A stretch of DNA of 64,000 nucleotides from assembly GCF_009763805.1 (NCBI RefSeq), contig NZ_CP046803.1:682001-746000 (forward strand), written 5' to 3'. The translations under genes were made by a program, and so were the position numbers. Positions 28,632 through 41,951 of the stretch are shown here, one piece after another. The number at the start of each line of letters is the position of its first letter. The stretch's first letter is position 1. The notes under the pieces were generated by a model that was given only the letters and a program-made list of their open reading frames with translations, was not told where the DNA came from and searched no databases. This DNA is from Vibrio cidicii (GTDB lineage: Bacteria > Pseudomonadota > Gammaproteobacteria > Enterobacterales > Vibrionaceae).

Positions 28632-28662
28632 TTGACCTTAAAGTTCAGTTTAAGGTTAGGCT
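28632..28662 (+). promoter_or_regulatory. MerR-type promoter upstream of the decarboxylase-like gene
   Basis: Plus strand: TTGACC, 19-bp spacer with TTAAAGTTCAGTTTAA, then TAGGCT. Same design as 28530. The next gene on this strand begins 150 bp further on, at 28813. Confidence 0.7.
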
Positions 28663-29010
28663 TACTGCAACGAGTTAGTTTCGTTCTGAATGCGATTGCG
28701 TTTTTTAAAGTAAGAGTAGCGCCTAAAGCACCTTTAAGAACGGGTATTGCAGATACACGTTTTTGGTCCATACCAAAGACCATTTAGTCATTCAAAGCTT
28801 GAGGTAAAAATCATGAACACGAGAGAAATGGTAAAAGTTGTCGGAATAGGTATCGGATTGTTGATAAGTTCAATGAGCGTGCAAAGTGCAACTGAACAGG
28901 ATAATCAAGATGTATCTATCATTGATATTGCGGGTCACGAAGTTCCAGTGACTAAAGGAGGGTTGTATGATCGATTCCGCTCTAACCCTCCTTTATCAGT
29001 CATTCGTCAG

Positions 29011-29014
29011 GAAG
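29011..29014. repeat. Left target-site duplication of the IS21 element
   Basis: GAAG directly precedes the IS end (TGTCA...) and is repeated as GAAG at 30995-30998 directly after the right end, giving a 4-bp target duplication. Confidence 0.85.
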
Positions 29015-29111
29015 TGTCACCGCCGATGTAAAACTGACCCACTAACGCCGATTTAAAATTGACCCACCTGAGTCAAACTATCCGTTCGTAACATGAACAA
29101 AGCGGCGGATT

Positions 29112-30923
<1,812 letters not shown>

Positions 30924-31887
30924 TTACGTGGGTGGGTCAATTTTACTTCGGCGATAACGTCGATAAGTGGGTCAATTTTGAACTGGCGTTGACAGAAGCA
31001 CCTGATGTTGATTTAAGCTGGTTTGAAGGCATTCAGAAAACAAAAGTGGATGCTGGGTTTGAGACCTACTCTCCAAATTTTTACTACGAAAATAGTCGGA
31101 TTACTGCGGTTTATACTGCTGATTTAGATCGACTTAAAGCTCTCATGCCAGCCAAAGTGTTGGAGAGCGTACAGCCATTGCAAATTTGGCCCGGTAGAGG
31201 GTTGGTGGCGTTAACAGCATATGCATATCATTATTGTGACAATGACAGCTACAACGAAATTGCTCTTTCAATCATTACCACCAAGCCCGGCAATTCAAGC
31301 TGGGGACCATTTACATTGATGGGGCAGTCAATGTCCAAAGACTATTGGGGCTATGTTTTAAAGCTTCCCGTCGATACTGAGCTTGCCAGAGTGCGCGGTG
31401 TGGTGGGCTATAACCTGCCCAAATGGTTGACACAGATTAATTACAGTCAAACTGACAAGTCCATTCGGTTTGAAATCTTTGACAGCGAGACTGGAAAGAT
31501 GGATCTCGCGATTCAGGGCGAAAAGTTGGAAGACTTGTCATCCAACGAGGACTTTGTGACGAACAGTTTTACCAATTTGGACGCACAGGGGAACCTTATT
31601 TCCGGCTACGCTGTTTCTCGTCAACTATCTCATGGCTCAACAATGGATGACGATGCCATCCAATTGACGCTGAGTGATGGTAGTTTTTCCGAGTACATCA
31701 GATCCCTAGACTTAGGAGAAATGGTGAAGTACGAATACGTCCCTGACTTTCAAAGTGCTTTGTATACCCCCAAACCATTGCAGTAAGCGATGCACTAATC
31801 CTATTAGGCCATTTAGCTTACAACTGAATGGCTTCAATCATTTCGTAATGTACAAACAGAACTCAGTAGCTTTTAAATACCTTTAAG

Positions 31888-31903
31888 CTAAAGTTAACTT
31901 GAA
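31888..31903. promoter_or_regulatory. Candidate autoregulatory MerR operator
   Basis: CTAAAGTTAACTTGAA shares the AAAGTTAACTT core of the dyad at 28530, 28 bp before the merR start. The flanking -35/-10 match is poor, so it may serve repression or autoregulation. Confidence 0.5.
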
Positions 31904-31931
31904 CAAACTGCATAGTGGTAAAGTAAATTTT

Positions 31932-32369
31932 ATGAAGATTGGTGAACTTTCAAAAAAGACGGGCTTAGCGACATCTAAAATACGCTTCTATGAGGACATA
32001 GGGTTATTAAGGCTGGTAAATCGATCTGCCAACGGCTATCGCACTTATCCGCCAGAAGCAGAGGTGATTTTGAACCTCATCTCCAATGGTCAAAAAGCAG
32101 GGTTTAGTTTGGATGAGTTGCGTAAGTTATTGCCTGCGGATTTAGAACACTGGCAACACGACAATCTGTTTGATGCGCTTCATCAAAAACTTGCCGACAT
32201 CGAAGATTTAGAAAGGAAGCTTGCCGAAAACAAACAGCAATTAAAATATATTCTTGCTGAGATTGAAGCCAAGCCTGACGATATTGACTGTAAAGACAAT
32301 GCCAAACGCGTGATATCTCAAATAGGTTTGGGCAAAGGGGTCAGCTCAGATAGCAAGGCCGAAAAGTAA
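31932..32369 (+). CDS. MerR-family transcriptional regulator
   Basis: 145 aa from ATG 31932. Winged-helix residues 1-70: MKIGELSKKTGLATSKIRFYEDIGLLRLVNR, NGYRTYPPEA; then a coiled dimerisation helix about residues 85-125. A single Cys in DIDCKDNAKR near the C-terminus; no metal-binding cysteine pair, so a metal sensor is unlikely and a small-molecule or redox/electrophile signal is more plausible. Central gene of the cluster whose promoters all have 19-bp spacers; it probably activates them. Confidence 0.88.
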   Translation: MKIGELSKKTGLATSKIRFYEDIGLLRLVNRSANGYRTYPPEAEVILNLISNGQKAGFSLDELRKLLPADLEHWQHDNLFDALHQKLADIEDLERKLAENKQQLKYILAEIEAKPDDIDCKDNAKRVISQIGLGKGVSSDSKAEK

Positions 32370-32404
32370 ACCTCTCCGAGCTGAGACAAAGTGGTGAAAT
32401 GACG

Positions 32405-33839
32405 TTACTTCTTACCTAAAGTCAGTTTCAAAGCAATATCTGCAAATTTACCAAATGGAGCACGAAGTAGATCAGCGAAATTCCAATAACTTTGTTCATA
32501 GGTTCCCTTTGCATGACTCATTGATTTAAAGCCCTCAATGCCATGATAAGCGCCCATTCCACTTGGGCCAATTCCACCAAATGGCAGATCGTCTTGAGCA
32601 ACATGCATCAATGTATTGTTGATCCCTACGTTACCGGATGTTGTGTTGCTCAATAGCTTTTTACAGTCTGAATCCTTTTCTCCAAAATAATAAAGCGCCA
32701 GAGGGCGTGGCCTAGCATTAATATAATCAATAGCGTCTTGCATTGTTCGATAAGTTTTTACTGGTAATAGAGGACCAAATATTTCTTCTTGCATGATTGC
32801 AGAGCAATCGTCAGGGTTAATGACTAACGTGGGAGCAATCGTCCTAATCCGTTCATTCGCACTTTCAGGCACTAACCCCGCCTCAACAATCTTAGCGCCA
32901 CGGTGTCGAGCATCTTCAATTAACCCGATTAGCCGCTGCTGGTGCCTTTCGTTCACGATGGAGGTGTAATCTTTACCTGTTGGGCCATCAGGATAGAATT
33001 TGCTTACAGTATCTGAAAACTGAGTTACAAAGGATTCTAAATCCTGCTCGTGAATAAGTGCGTAGTCAGGAGCAACACAGGTCTGCCCCCCATTGGATAA
33101 CTTTCCAAACACTAGCCGGCACATAGTCTTTTGCTTAACGTGGCCTTTAGCGATAACTGTGGGACTTTTACCACCCAATTCCAAGGTAAGTGGAACCAAG
33201 TTATCGCTGGCTGCTTTCATAACTTTATGACCCACTGGCGTACTTCCAGTAAAAAGCAAATGATCAAATGGTTGATGGCTAAACTCGGCTCCAACATCTG
33301 CACCACCAACAATAACTGCCACTTCTTCGGGCGCAAACGCCTGTTCTATTAATTGCTTGATGAGATTACTTGTTCTTGGGGTGAGTTTCTGATGGCTTTA
33401 CCATTGCTCGATTACCTGCCGCAAGTGCAGTGGCAAGCGGAATTAACGTAAGAGAAAGTGGATAATTCCAAGGTGCCATAATACCAATTACACCTTTGGG
33501 CTGGTAATCAACATATGCCTTACCTGCACGAAAAAAAAGCCCGACGTGCCTATGTTCCCGTTTCATAAATTTACGCAAATTCTTGATCATGTAATCAATA
33601 GATTGAATGATGCCAAAGAATTCTAAAACGTCTGTTTCATGGAAAGAACGAAACCCAAAGTCTTCACTAACGGCAGCCTTTAACCGCTCTCTGTTCGCTA
33701 AAATCGCAGATTTCAATTTCTTTAGATTAGCTTTTCGCCTATGTATTGTTGCAGGTGGGCTTTTCAAAAAAGCTTCACGTTGCTTCGATAATGTTGCGCC
33801 TATACTCGCTATTGGCACTGATAATAACGGATCCATCAT
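32405..33839 (-). pseudogene. Aldehyde dehydrogenase (coniferyl-aldehyde-DH-like), frameshifted
   Basis: The restored product is 477 aa. Two parts join at 33386-33388: removing one A from TCAGAAACTC on the coding strand turns a stop into PSELTPRTSNLIKQLIEQAF. Hallmarks: MAPWNYPLSLTLIP, FTGSTPVGHKVMKAA, catalytic Glu in LTLELGGKSP and Cys in NGGQTCVAPDY. Class-3 (CalB/AlkH-like) NAD(P)-dependent oxidation of aldehydes to acids, in the cytoplasm. Start ATG 33839 follows AAGGTGAAAT. Expressed from the MerR-type promoter at 33960. Confidence 0.9.
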
Positions 33840-33959
33840 ATTTCACCTTAAGTAGACATTGTTATAACTTTACAATTAGGCAAACAAAAGCAGAGCGAAG
33901 TCAGTAGCTTCTTCACTGAGTACCCGTACTTAAAAGTGCTCACCTAATCATCTATCTAC

Positions 33960-33990
33960 ACTGTAAGGTTAAAGCAAACTTTAAAGTCAA
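33960..33990 (-). promoter_or_regulatory. MerR-type promoter for the aldehyde dehydrogenase gene
   Basis: Minus strand: TTGACT, 19-bp spacer with TTAAAGTTTGCTTTAA, TACAGT. Same layout as the other MerR-type promoters; about 120 bp upstream of the start codon. Confidence 0.72.
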
Positions 33991-34033
33991 GAGTCTATAT
34001 TTATAGACCCACAGAACATTTAATAATCTTTCG

Positions 34034-34064
34034 TTGACCTTAAACATAGGTTTAAGGTTAGTGT
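34034..34064 (+). promoter_or_regulatory. MerR-type promoter with no intact gene behind it
   Basis: TTGACC, 19-bp spacer with TTAAACATAGGTTTAA, TAGTGT on the plus strand. No intact gene follows before the next such promoter at 34351; only a short decayed reading frame lies between. Confidence 0.65.
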
Positions 34065-34147
34065 GAAATCTTCTAACAGGGCTGGTTGTATCGAAAGGCA
34101 ACTAGAATTGTCGAACCCAAATTTGTAACAGATAAAATGTGCAGGTT

Positions 34148-34245
34148 AAAAGGACTACTTCGACATTGAGTTAGGTTTCTTAGGAAGTGGAATTGCCCTC
34201 TTAGAATCATACGCCCGAATGGGTGCCGATGAACTGGTCGTGTAA
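34148..34245 (+). pseudogene. Possible remnant of a decayed gene
   Basis: An open stretch reading KDYFDIELGFLGSGIALLE and SYARMGADELVV, ending in TAA at 34243-34245, has no start codon. The ending ARMGADELVV looks like the C-terminal part of a TIM-barrel oxidoreductase (luciferase-like or similar), but the match is too short to be sure. It lies behind the orphan MerR-type promoter, so it may be what is left of another regulon member. Confidence 0.3.
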
Positions 34246-34350
34246 GCACACGATTTAAACTTGTGAAGACCTTTACTTAAATAGTAGCAATGAATCTAGG
34301 GCCTCCTTACAAATCTAATCACTAGAAATAATATCGATTGAAATTAACTA

Positions 34351-34381
34351 TTGACCTTAAAGGTAGCTTTAAGTTTAACGT
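34351..34381 (+). promoter_or_regulatory. MerR-type promoter for the Old Yellow Enzyme gene
   Basis: TTGACC, 19-bp spacer with TTAAAGGTAGCTTTAA, TAACGT; 28 bp upstream of the ATG at 34410. Confidence 0.72.
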
Positions 34382-34409
34382 TGACGTAGGAATTCATACG
34401 GATTTAATC

Positions 34410-35658
34410 ATGAACTTATTTGATAATTTAATGCTTCCCAACGGCACTTCTATTCCAAATCGTATTGCAAAAGCGGCAATGGAAGAAAGTTTGGCAACGG
34501 TTGAAAATGCCCCCTCAAAGGCCCTAATGAACCTTTACAAATCATGGGCGGATGGTGGCAGCGGATTACTTATTTCGGGTAATGTTATGGTGGACAGGAG
34601 TGCATTAACTGGTGCCGGTGCAGTAGTTTCTGGAAGATGACCAACAATTAGATAAGTTTAAAAAATGGGCATCTATAGGGAAATCAGGTGGAGCACGATT
34701 TTGGTTGCAACTTAATCATCCGGGTCGCCAAATGCCCGCTAATCTCCAACAGCAAACATGGGGACCATCAGAAGTTCCCGTTGATTTAGGTGGTTTATCT
34801 AAACACTTCAACGCGCCGAAAGAGATGACATCAGAAATCATAGATGAGGTTATTCAGCGCTTTGCTCATTCTTCGTATTTAGCTGAACTGGCAGGCTTTG
34901 ATGGTGTTGAGATTCATGCAGCTCATGGTTACCTTTTAAGCCAATTTCTATCCCCTTTAACAAATAAGAGAACTGATATGTGGGGGGGCTCTCTGGAAAA
35001 TAGAGCAAGGCTTTTGATTGAAATAGTAAAGCATATAAGAGACAAGGTAAGTCCAACATTTTCGGTTGCCGTGAAATTGAATTCAGCAGATTTTCAACGA
35101 GGGGGATTTACAACTGGCGAGGCTAAGCAAGTTGTAAGTTGGCTAAATAGACTTAAAGTTGATCTCGTTGAACTATCAGGAGGAAGCTATGAAGCTCCAG
35201 CTATGCAAGGACGAGCACGTGACGGACGGACGTTAGCTCGCGAAGCTTTCTTTCTAGAATTTGCAACTGAAATAAAAAAAGTTGCACAAATGCCTATCAT
35301 GATTACTGGTGGTATTAAGCGAAAAATGGTTGCAGAGAAAGTCCTTGCGAGTGGTGTTGATATGGTCGGTATAGCCACTGCATTAGCAATTGAACCCAAT
35401 ACCCCTAATTACTGGAAAAACGGAAAAGAAATTGTACCTGAATTATCACCTATTACTTGGGAGAACAAACCTTTAGCTTCTTTGGCGAATATGGCTATGG
35501 TGAGGTATCAACTGACCATGCTGAGCAAGAATAAGAAAACAAGACCTGATATTTATCCTTTTTGGGCACTCGTCAAACAACAGCTTGGTGATATTTTTCG
35601 AGCGAGGCGTTACAGGAAACAAATTGCCAAAGAAGAAGGTGCTCTTCAGCAAAAATAG
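34410..35658 (+). pseudogene. Old Yellow Enzyme-family NADH:flavin oxidoreductase, frameshifted
   Basis: The restored product is 415 aa. FMN-dependent TIM barrel: PNRIAKAAMEES (N-terminal strand), WLQLNHPGRQ, HAAHGYLLSQFLSPLTNKR (His-Ala-Ala-His motif), and GGIKRKMVAEKVLASGVDMVGIA near the phosphate site. It likely reduces the C=C bond of alpha,beta-unsaturated carbonyls. An extra T in GTAGTTTCTGG (34627-34629) breaks the frame; without it the protein reads AVVLEDDQQLDKFKKWASI. Downstream of its own MerR-type promoter. Confidence 0.88.
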
Positions 35659-35942
35659 AGTGATTGAATTAGCGAATAACTTTTAAATTTGTAAATTTAT
35701 TTTCGGGGTAGGTAATAGTTGTCGGAACGTTCACTTTATAGAATTTAGTCTATGCCACCAAGTGACCGCATCCGTTTCTAGAACACCAAAAGTAGTTATT
35801 TAGAATTATTACTCTAACTTGTTTTGGGGCAAAGGCTTGTCACAGCGCCCAATGGTGCAAAACTTTTGGCCAAGTATGATTCACTGACTTTATTTGTTGT
35901 CGATGGAATCACACAAAAGAGCTCGTCGCCTGTTCCACCGGA

Positions 35943-38900
35943 TCATTTCATAACGCATCGTTTCTGCCTATTGGATGCTGATAATTTGCTTAAGCCCAAG
36001 TCATCGAGAATGAGTAACACGCAAGGGACAATAATCGAGGCCAGCAGTGTTGCCGATATTAAGCCAAAGGCGATACTGGCAATCAACGGGATCAAAAACT
36101 GCGCCTGAGTACTGCTCTCGGTTAATAGTGGCAGCAGCCCTGCAAAGGTGGTAAGCGAAGTGATAAAGATAGCGCGGAATCGGTCATGAACGGCTTCACG
36201 ACAAGCATCCAGCAAATCAACACCTTTGGCGATGTTCTCTTTAATAAAGTTGACCAGCAAAATATTGTCGTTCACCACAATACCCGCAAGGGTGGCAAAC
36301 CCCACCAGGCTCGGAATCGTCAGATCGAGCCCCATCGCTAAATGCCCCAAACAACACCTATCCATCCCATAGGAATGGCGAGCAATACCGCCATCGGTTG
36401 ACTGTAACTTTGGAATAGAAAAGTCAGGATCAGATAAATGCCGATGACCCCCAGAGCAAAGAAAGTTTGCAACGAGGAGCCAGTATCGGCGCTTTCTTTG
36501 TCTTGCCCTTGAGAGACAAAACTCACATCCGGAAAGTTCTTTTTCGCATTGGGGACAAACGTCGCATAGAACTGCTGCATAATTTCTCTGGCGTTGGCAA
36601 CTCGGGTGTCGATATTTCCTTGCACTGTGACCGTATTGATGCCGTTTATTCGGTTAATTCTGGAGAAAGTTTGTTGTTCTTCAAAGTCAGCAACAGCAGA
36701 CAGCGGCACGAGCGTCCCGTTTGCCGCAGTTACCATCAGATCCTTGAGTTCTTGCAAACTGGCTTGGTGAGTAAACTCTTCAAGACGCAGCGTGATATCT
36801 AGAATCTCACTGCCCTGAAACACCGTCAGATCGGTACTGCCTTTTACTGCACTGCGAAGTGTCTGGGCGAGTTGTGCAGCGTTAACGCCCATCACGCCAG
36901 CTTCTTCTTTGAGTTTTACGTGAATTTCAGATCGCCCGTAACGCAGATCACTGGAAAGATTAAAAACGCCATCAAAACCTTTCAACCACTTGATAAGAGA
37001 ACGACTGACCTTGTCCAGCGCTTCAAGAGAGCTACCCTGAACACGGATATCAATACCGTTGCCTGCAATGCCCCTTTCCTTATCGGTAAACTTAAGTGAC
37101 ACAACGTCTGCCGTGGGGCCTGTTTTCTCCTTCCAGCTTTGCACCAGATATTTGATGCTCTCTTGACGAAACTGCGCCGGAAGTAAATCCGCACTCACTG
37201 TCGCCATATGAGGCCCAGATTCGTTGGCATCAATATTGGTGTTGTACATGATGGTTTTGCTGCTCACCAATGGTTCTGAATTGGGAAATTTTTCTGAATA
37301 TTCTTGATTCACCTTATCCAGAGCTTGGGATAACTTCGCAACCACCTGCTCGGTTTGAGAGAGCAAGCTGCCCTGCGGCAGCAGAACACGTGCCTGAAGC
37401 GTATCGCTTTCCAGTGATGGCATTGCTTTAAACTTAAGAAGCCCTGCGGAGAAAGTGGCGGTTGAGAGCAGCACGACCATAGTCAGAAACGCCCAGCGTC
37501 AAGTATGGCGCATTCATCGCTTTTAGCGACAGAGGAACAAAAAACTGATCTCTTACCCTTTCAAAACTGGCGATAAACCTCTCTCGCACCGGGTTTGAAC
37601 TTGACTCAAGATGGCTGTGCGCAAGGTGCGCCGGAAGAATCAAAAAAGCTTCAATCAGGCTTACCAGCAGAGTAATTAGCAAGATGATCGGAATGTAGCG
37701 TAGAACCTCTCCCATGGTTCCGCTCAAAAACATAAGCGGGCCAATGGCCATTACGGTGGTGGCAAAGGAAGCGACAACGCCAGGGAAAACTTGTGCGGTG
37801 CCTTGAACTGCAGCAGCAAATGCAGGCATACCCGCTTGCCTTTTGGCCGCAATATTCTCGGCGATGATCAGCGAGTCGTCCATTAACAGACCGATGGCCA
37901 CGATAAGCCCCACCATGGTCATCATATTCAGGGTATAACCCAACACATACATGGCAAAGATTGCACCCAAGAATGAGACAGGCAGCCCTAACGCGACCCA
38001 AAAGCTAAAACGAATATTAAAGAAGGCCCAAAGCATAAGAAATGCCAGTGCCAGCCCTTGTAATCCGTTACTAGTCAGAATTCTCAGCCTCTCATCAATA
38101 TTCACGCTGACATCCTGAGTAATGGTCAATTCGACACCTTGTGGTGCACTCATCTGCTCTTTTTCGATCAAATGAACGATCGCCTCTTTGACTTTCAGAG
38201 TGTCCTGAGAATCGCTTTTGGATATTTGCAGCAGCGCAGCCCGCTGGCCTTGGAAGATTATTTGATCCTCTTCATTAGCAAACTTTTGCTCAATGTCAGC
38301 AATATCTCCCAGCCGAACTTGAGTACCATGTTCACTCGATTTCACGACGATTTTTTTCAGATCGTCGACTTCATTGTTCAATTGATCAAAGCGCACACTC
38401 AGCTCTTCGAGATCGTTGGTAAATATGCCCGCTGGAGTACTGACACTTTGCTGCTGCACAAGGTTGGATAAGTCAGAGATGCTCAACCCGTATTGCTTAA
38501 GCTTCCACTGAGATACACGAATTTCTATCTCCTGATCGGAGAAACCACTGACTGACACCTGAGCGATGAGAGGGTGTGATTTCATCCTGCGTTTCACCTC
38601 CTGAGCATAGAGGTAAAGATCTTTTGCAGACATATTTCCGCTGATGGCGACACTGGCGACTGTCGCTACCCTATCAAGTTTATTGACCGTGATCTGCTCA
38701 ACTCTATCGGGGAAGTCACTGATGGCGTTCACTTGCTGCTGAATGTCTGAGGTGAGCGCGTCAATATTTTCACCATCATCGATTTCCACATTACCAATAG
38801 CCATGCTCTCTCTGGCATCACAGGTGAACTCTTTAACACCGTTGATCAGATCGATAGCCTCCTCCAGCGGGGTGCAAATCTCTTCAACCACTTCGGCTGG

Positions 38901-39059
38901 GGAAGCGCCCGGGTAACTAATGCGAATTTCGATGTTTTTGGTTTGGGTGACAGGGAAGGTGTCTTTTTGCAATTTAGGTAATGCAAAAGCCCCGAGCAAC
39001 AATATCGCAATCATCAGCACATTCGCACCAGTGGGGTGACGAGTAAAAAATGAGATCAT
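35943..39059 (-). pseudogene. RND-family efflux permease (AcrB/MexF-like), two frameshifts
   Basis: The restored product is 1038 aa with the RND layout: TM1, large periplasmic porter loop, TM2-6 (LAFLMLWAFFNIRFSFWVALGLPVSFLGAIF; motif GLLMDDSLIIAENI), second porter loop, TM7-12 (GFATLAGIVVNDNILLVNFI). Breaks: an extra base at 37487-37489 (coding GCGTTTCTG should be GCGTTCTG, giving LTLGVLTMVVLLSTATFSAG) and a missing base at 36345-36348 (GGGG for GGGGG, giving VVWGHLAMGL). Inner-membrane proton-driven exporter; overlaps the adaptor gene by 4 bp. No TolC-type gene is adjacent. Confidence 0.9.
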
Positions 39060-40375
39060 AATTTGACCTCACTCTTTGCTTTACCTAACTTAAACCCGCT
39101 TTCTTTATCCAACCATGAATCGATATTTTTATCAGGTTGCGGTTTGAGTAGCATTCCTTCAACGGCTGGGGAAAGCTTGCTTAAAACAACGATGTCGTCC
39201 TTCTGGATGCCCGATTTGATAACGGCAACCTGACCCTGAACAAAATCCACTTCTACTGGCTGAATTTTCAGTTTGCCCTCTTCCACCAAGTAGACCTTGT
39301 CGTTATGAATGGCGTTTAGGGGTAGTAGGATCTGCTCGCTCATTACTGGTGCTTTCAGGGTCACTTTGACAAAGGTATCCCTAATCAGTGGTGGCCTTTT
39401 GCCCGGAGACGCCTGCTTGAGCGGGTTGTCAATTTGCACCACAATACTCTGGCTTTGCGTCTGTGCGTCAATCTGTCCGCCAGAACGGCTGACGTTCGCA
39501 TCCCAAGAAACAATATGGTCCCCCGCGTTCAGCTCTACCCTTGCCTCAAGATCCACAAAGCCATTACTGTCTTTTTTACTTAGCATTTGCGCTCTTCTCA
39601 GAGGACGCATTTTGCCAAGTGGGAACTGGGCACGGATCTCAACTGCATCAATGCCATCGGCTTTTAGCATGAGCTCGCCTTTATTAACGTATTCCGCCAG
39701 ACCAATCACTTGGTCTGTGACTCTTATGTCGAAAGGCGCCTTGATAATGGTGTGCTCAAGAGCACGCTTAGCTATTGCCAGTTCCGTCAGAAGGACCTTT
39801 TGTGTCGCTTTGTTAATGGCCAGATTATTTTTTTGCACCTGAAGCTGTTGCTGGCTGTTGAGAAGATCTTTGGCCGCTTTATCTCTCTCTGTTTCGGATA
39901 TATGGCCCGTTTTACTCAGGCGAACCGTACGTTCATAGTCTGATTGCTGAAGCTGATACTCTTTTTCAGCAATATTCAATGTTTCCAAAATAGTTTGAGC
40001 GGTCAGTTTTGCCACTTCAAGTTCGGCTTGCAAACGGGCAATAGCGAGTTCATAAGATGAAGGATCCAACCTGAGAATTTCACTACCTTGCTTGATGATA
40101 CTGCCATCATGATAGTTATCCGCAACCCAGACGACTGCGCCTTCCAACTCTGCTTGGGCTTGCCAGTCTCTGACGGGCTGGGTGTGGCCATAACCGACTG
40201 CAGCAGGTTGGATCTTTCGTGGGGTGACTTGAATTACCCGAACTACCTTTTTTCCCGTGTTATCAATCGCCTTGGGTGGTTCCGCTTTCATTGCTGGAGC
40301 TAATATGAGCATTGCAACACCGAGAAGGACCGGTGGTATAAATAAAGATCTTTGCGTCCATTTAAATCTTGCCAT
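39056..40375 (-). CDS. RND periplasmic adaptor (membrane fusion protein)
   Basis: 439 aa from ATG 40375, with CGGAGC 6 nt upstream; longer starts lack a ribosome-binding site. N-terminal membrane anchor (FIPPVLLGVAMLILAPAM), then a biotinyl-lipoyl-like half (GYGHTQPVRDWQAQAELEG and NDGSIIKQGSEILRLD-type), a long alpha-helical hairpin (about residues 110-210) and a beta-barrel domain with EHTIIKAPFDIRVTD. It bridges the RND permease to an outer-membrane channel. Co-transcribed with the permease (ATGA overlap). Confidence 0.9.
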   Translation of the reverse strand: MARFKWTQRSLFIPPVLLGVAMLILAPAMKAEPPKAIDNTGKKVVRVIQVTPRKIQPAAVGYGHTQPVRDWQAQAELEGAVVWVADNYHDGSIIKQGSEILRLDPSSYELAIARLQAELEVAKLTAQTILETLNIAEKEYQLQQSDYERTVRLSKTGHISETERDKAAKDLLNSQQQLQVQKNNLAINKATQKVLLTELAIAKRALEHTIIKAPFDIRVTDQVIGLAEYVNKGELMLKADGIDAVEIRAQFPLGKMRPLRRAQMLSKKDSNGFVDLEARVELNAGDHIVSWDANVSRSGGQIDAQTQSQSIVVQIDNPLKQASPGKRPPLIRDTFVKVTLKAPVMSEQILLPLNAIHNDKVYLVEEGKLKIQPVEVDFVQGQVAVIKSGIQKDDIVVLSKLSPAVEGMLLKPQPDKNIDSWLDKESGFKLGKAKSEVKL

Positions 40376-40595
40376 GCCATGCTCCGTATGAATCATCTTA
40401 TCTACATTAGAGATTGCTAAAAAAGATAGCACACAACCATGTGCATGATCATTGAAGATGCTGACTTTTGATGGAGTTGGGAGCTCACCACGCCGATTAA
40501 TGACTCTTCTGATATTGCAAGCAGTATATTTACATTGAACGGCGATAGATCATCTTCTCCTTTCTCCTATCATTCATCTACTCCATTGCTTTGGA

Positions 40596-40937
40596 TTATT
40601 CACAAAACTCATCCACCGCAGCCAGCGCTTGTGTTCCATAAATCACAGCAGGGCCACCTCCCATCAAAATAGCCACATTAATCGTCTCAACCAACTCCTC
40701 TCTGCAAGCGCCTGCTTTAACAGCGGCTTCAACGTGAGAACCAATACAACCGTCACAACGGACATTGATAGCAATAGCCACCGCAATCAGTTCTTTATAT
40801 TTTGTTTCCATTGCACCTGATGCAAATGCCGCTTTATGAAGGCTTAGGAAAGCATTAAGCGTGTCAGGGCTCTCTTTCCGAAAAGCCGACCCTAATTTGC
40901 GTTGTTGCTGATTAATCTCTTTATAACTTTTGTTCAT
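40596..40937 (-). CDS. Carboxymuconolactone decarboxylase/AhpD-like protein
   Basis: 113 aa helical protein with the AhpD-type redox motif C-x-x-C in NVRCDGCIGSHVEAAVKAG and the following general-acid His; then ETINVAILMGGGPAVIYG. Peroxidase-type redox or decarboxylase chemistry; substrate unknown. 32 bp after the TDT transporter gene on the same strand, so they may be co-expressed. Confidence 0.85.
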   Translation of the reverse strand: MNKSYKEINQQQRKLGSAFRKESPDTLNAFLSLHKAAFASGAMETKYKELIAVAIAINVRCDGCIGSHVEAAVKAGACREELVETINVAILMGGGPAVIYGTQALAAVDEFCE

Positions 40938-40969
40938 GATTCTTCCTCACTGATATACCTAAATTTCGT

Positions 40970-41951
40970 TTATTCCGGCTTGCATATTTCACCAGCCTTT
41001 ATTGCTTTGAGTGTATTAAACGACAGCCACAAAACGAGTAGCGTCAGGCCCCCTAATAAGGCAACGCCAATGTAAAAGCCTATGGGTGACAGCGTTAACT
41101 CTGCATATCGAAATAGAGCTACATTAAAAGCCGCCACCGGAAATGAGTACGCCCATGAAGAGAGAAAAAAGCCACTTTTTCGAAACTGATTAATGTTGAG
41201 CGCCAGCAAAATAGCGGTGAATAGTGCAACAGAGATGAGTATTCTTGAAAAATCGGTCAACTCTGGAAACCAATGAGCTATAAGACACAAAACCAATCGA
41301 GGGTGGCGCTAACAAGATAAACAGCATAGGTTTGAAACGCGCTGGCAGAGCCTCATGAAAAATTAAACGGTTAATGATGATGGTTAATAATACCAACCAG
41401 AAGACGATACCAACGCCGAAAAAGAACCAGCTTATTTCGATAAAACCCAGCTTAGCCCCGGTGATTGGAGCAATAATATTGCCAACAACAGGGATGAACC
41501 AACTCGGGTTTGCGTGCTCTAGCCGATAGTGATCATGGTGTATCCAGCTATGCATAACCAGCAAGGTTAGCGATAACTGAACCACCGCGCCGAGCCCCCA
41601 CAAAACATAGGAGAGCGATTCGAATCTGTGCCAAACGACTGAAAGAAGTAAAAGGCTAATAGAAAAAGCAGCAAAAAAATTAATTTTTATTGGATGCTTT
41701 GTTTCTGCTATCACTGCATTTGGATAACGCGTGATTTTTAGTAAATAGAGTGCGCTCACCAGCAGCATGACAGTAGTTGCCAAAATACTGCTAAAGGTGG
41801 TTATCACAGGAAAGGATGTCCCAAGCGCTTTTTGCCATGCAATTGATAAGCCGCTCAACCCCATAACGATGGAAAACATGGAGATAGGGAAATGTATCAA
41901 TCGGCTTTCTTCCTCCATTGAGGATATCTGTTTAGTAGAGACGTCTTTCAT
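40970..41951 (-). pseudogene. TDT/SLAC1-family transporter (TehA-like), frameshifted
   Basis: The restored product is 326 aa with about ten helices. The start (RLIHFPISMFSIVMGLSGLSIAWQKAL) and AWFIPVVGNIIAPITGAKLGF-type segment match the tellurite-resistance/dicarboxylate (TDT) group, related to SLAC1 anion channels. The frame slips near 41289-41292: an extra base in the AAAA run (plus strand) separates PPSIG from LIAHWFPELTDFSRI. Inner membrane; likely anion or C4-dicarboxylate permeation. Next to the AhpD-like gene. Confidence 0.82.

Noticed and set aside
28554..28787. 77-codon plus-strand frame across the MerR-type promoters
   Set aside because: It covers two strong promoter motifs, has no ribosome-binding site and looks like no protein family.
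35659..35942. Gene or terminator between OYE and the RND gene
   Set aside because: 284 bp with no convincing open frame, stem-loop with U run or known motif.
35824..36108. Plus-strand 94-codon open frame over the 3' end of the RND gene
   Set aside because: Most of it is the antisense of RND coding sequence, and it has no ribosome-binding site or family pattern.
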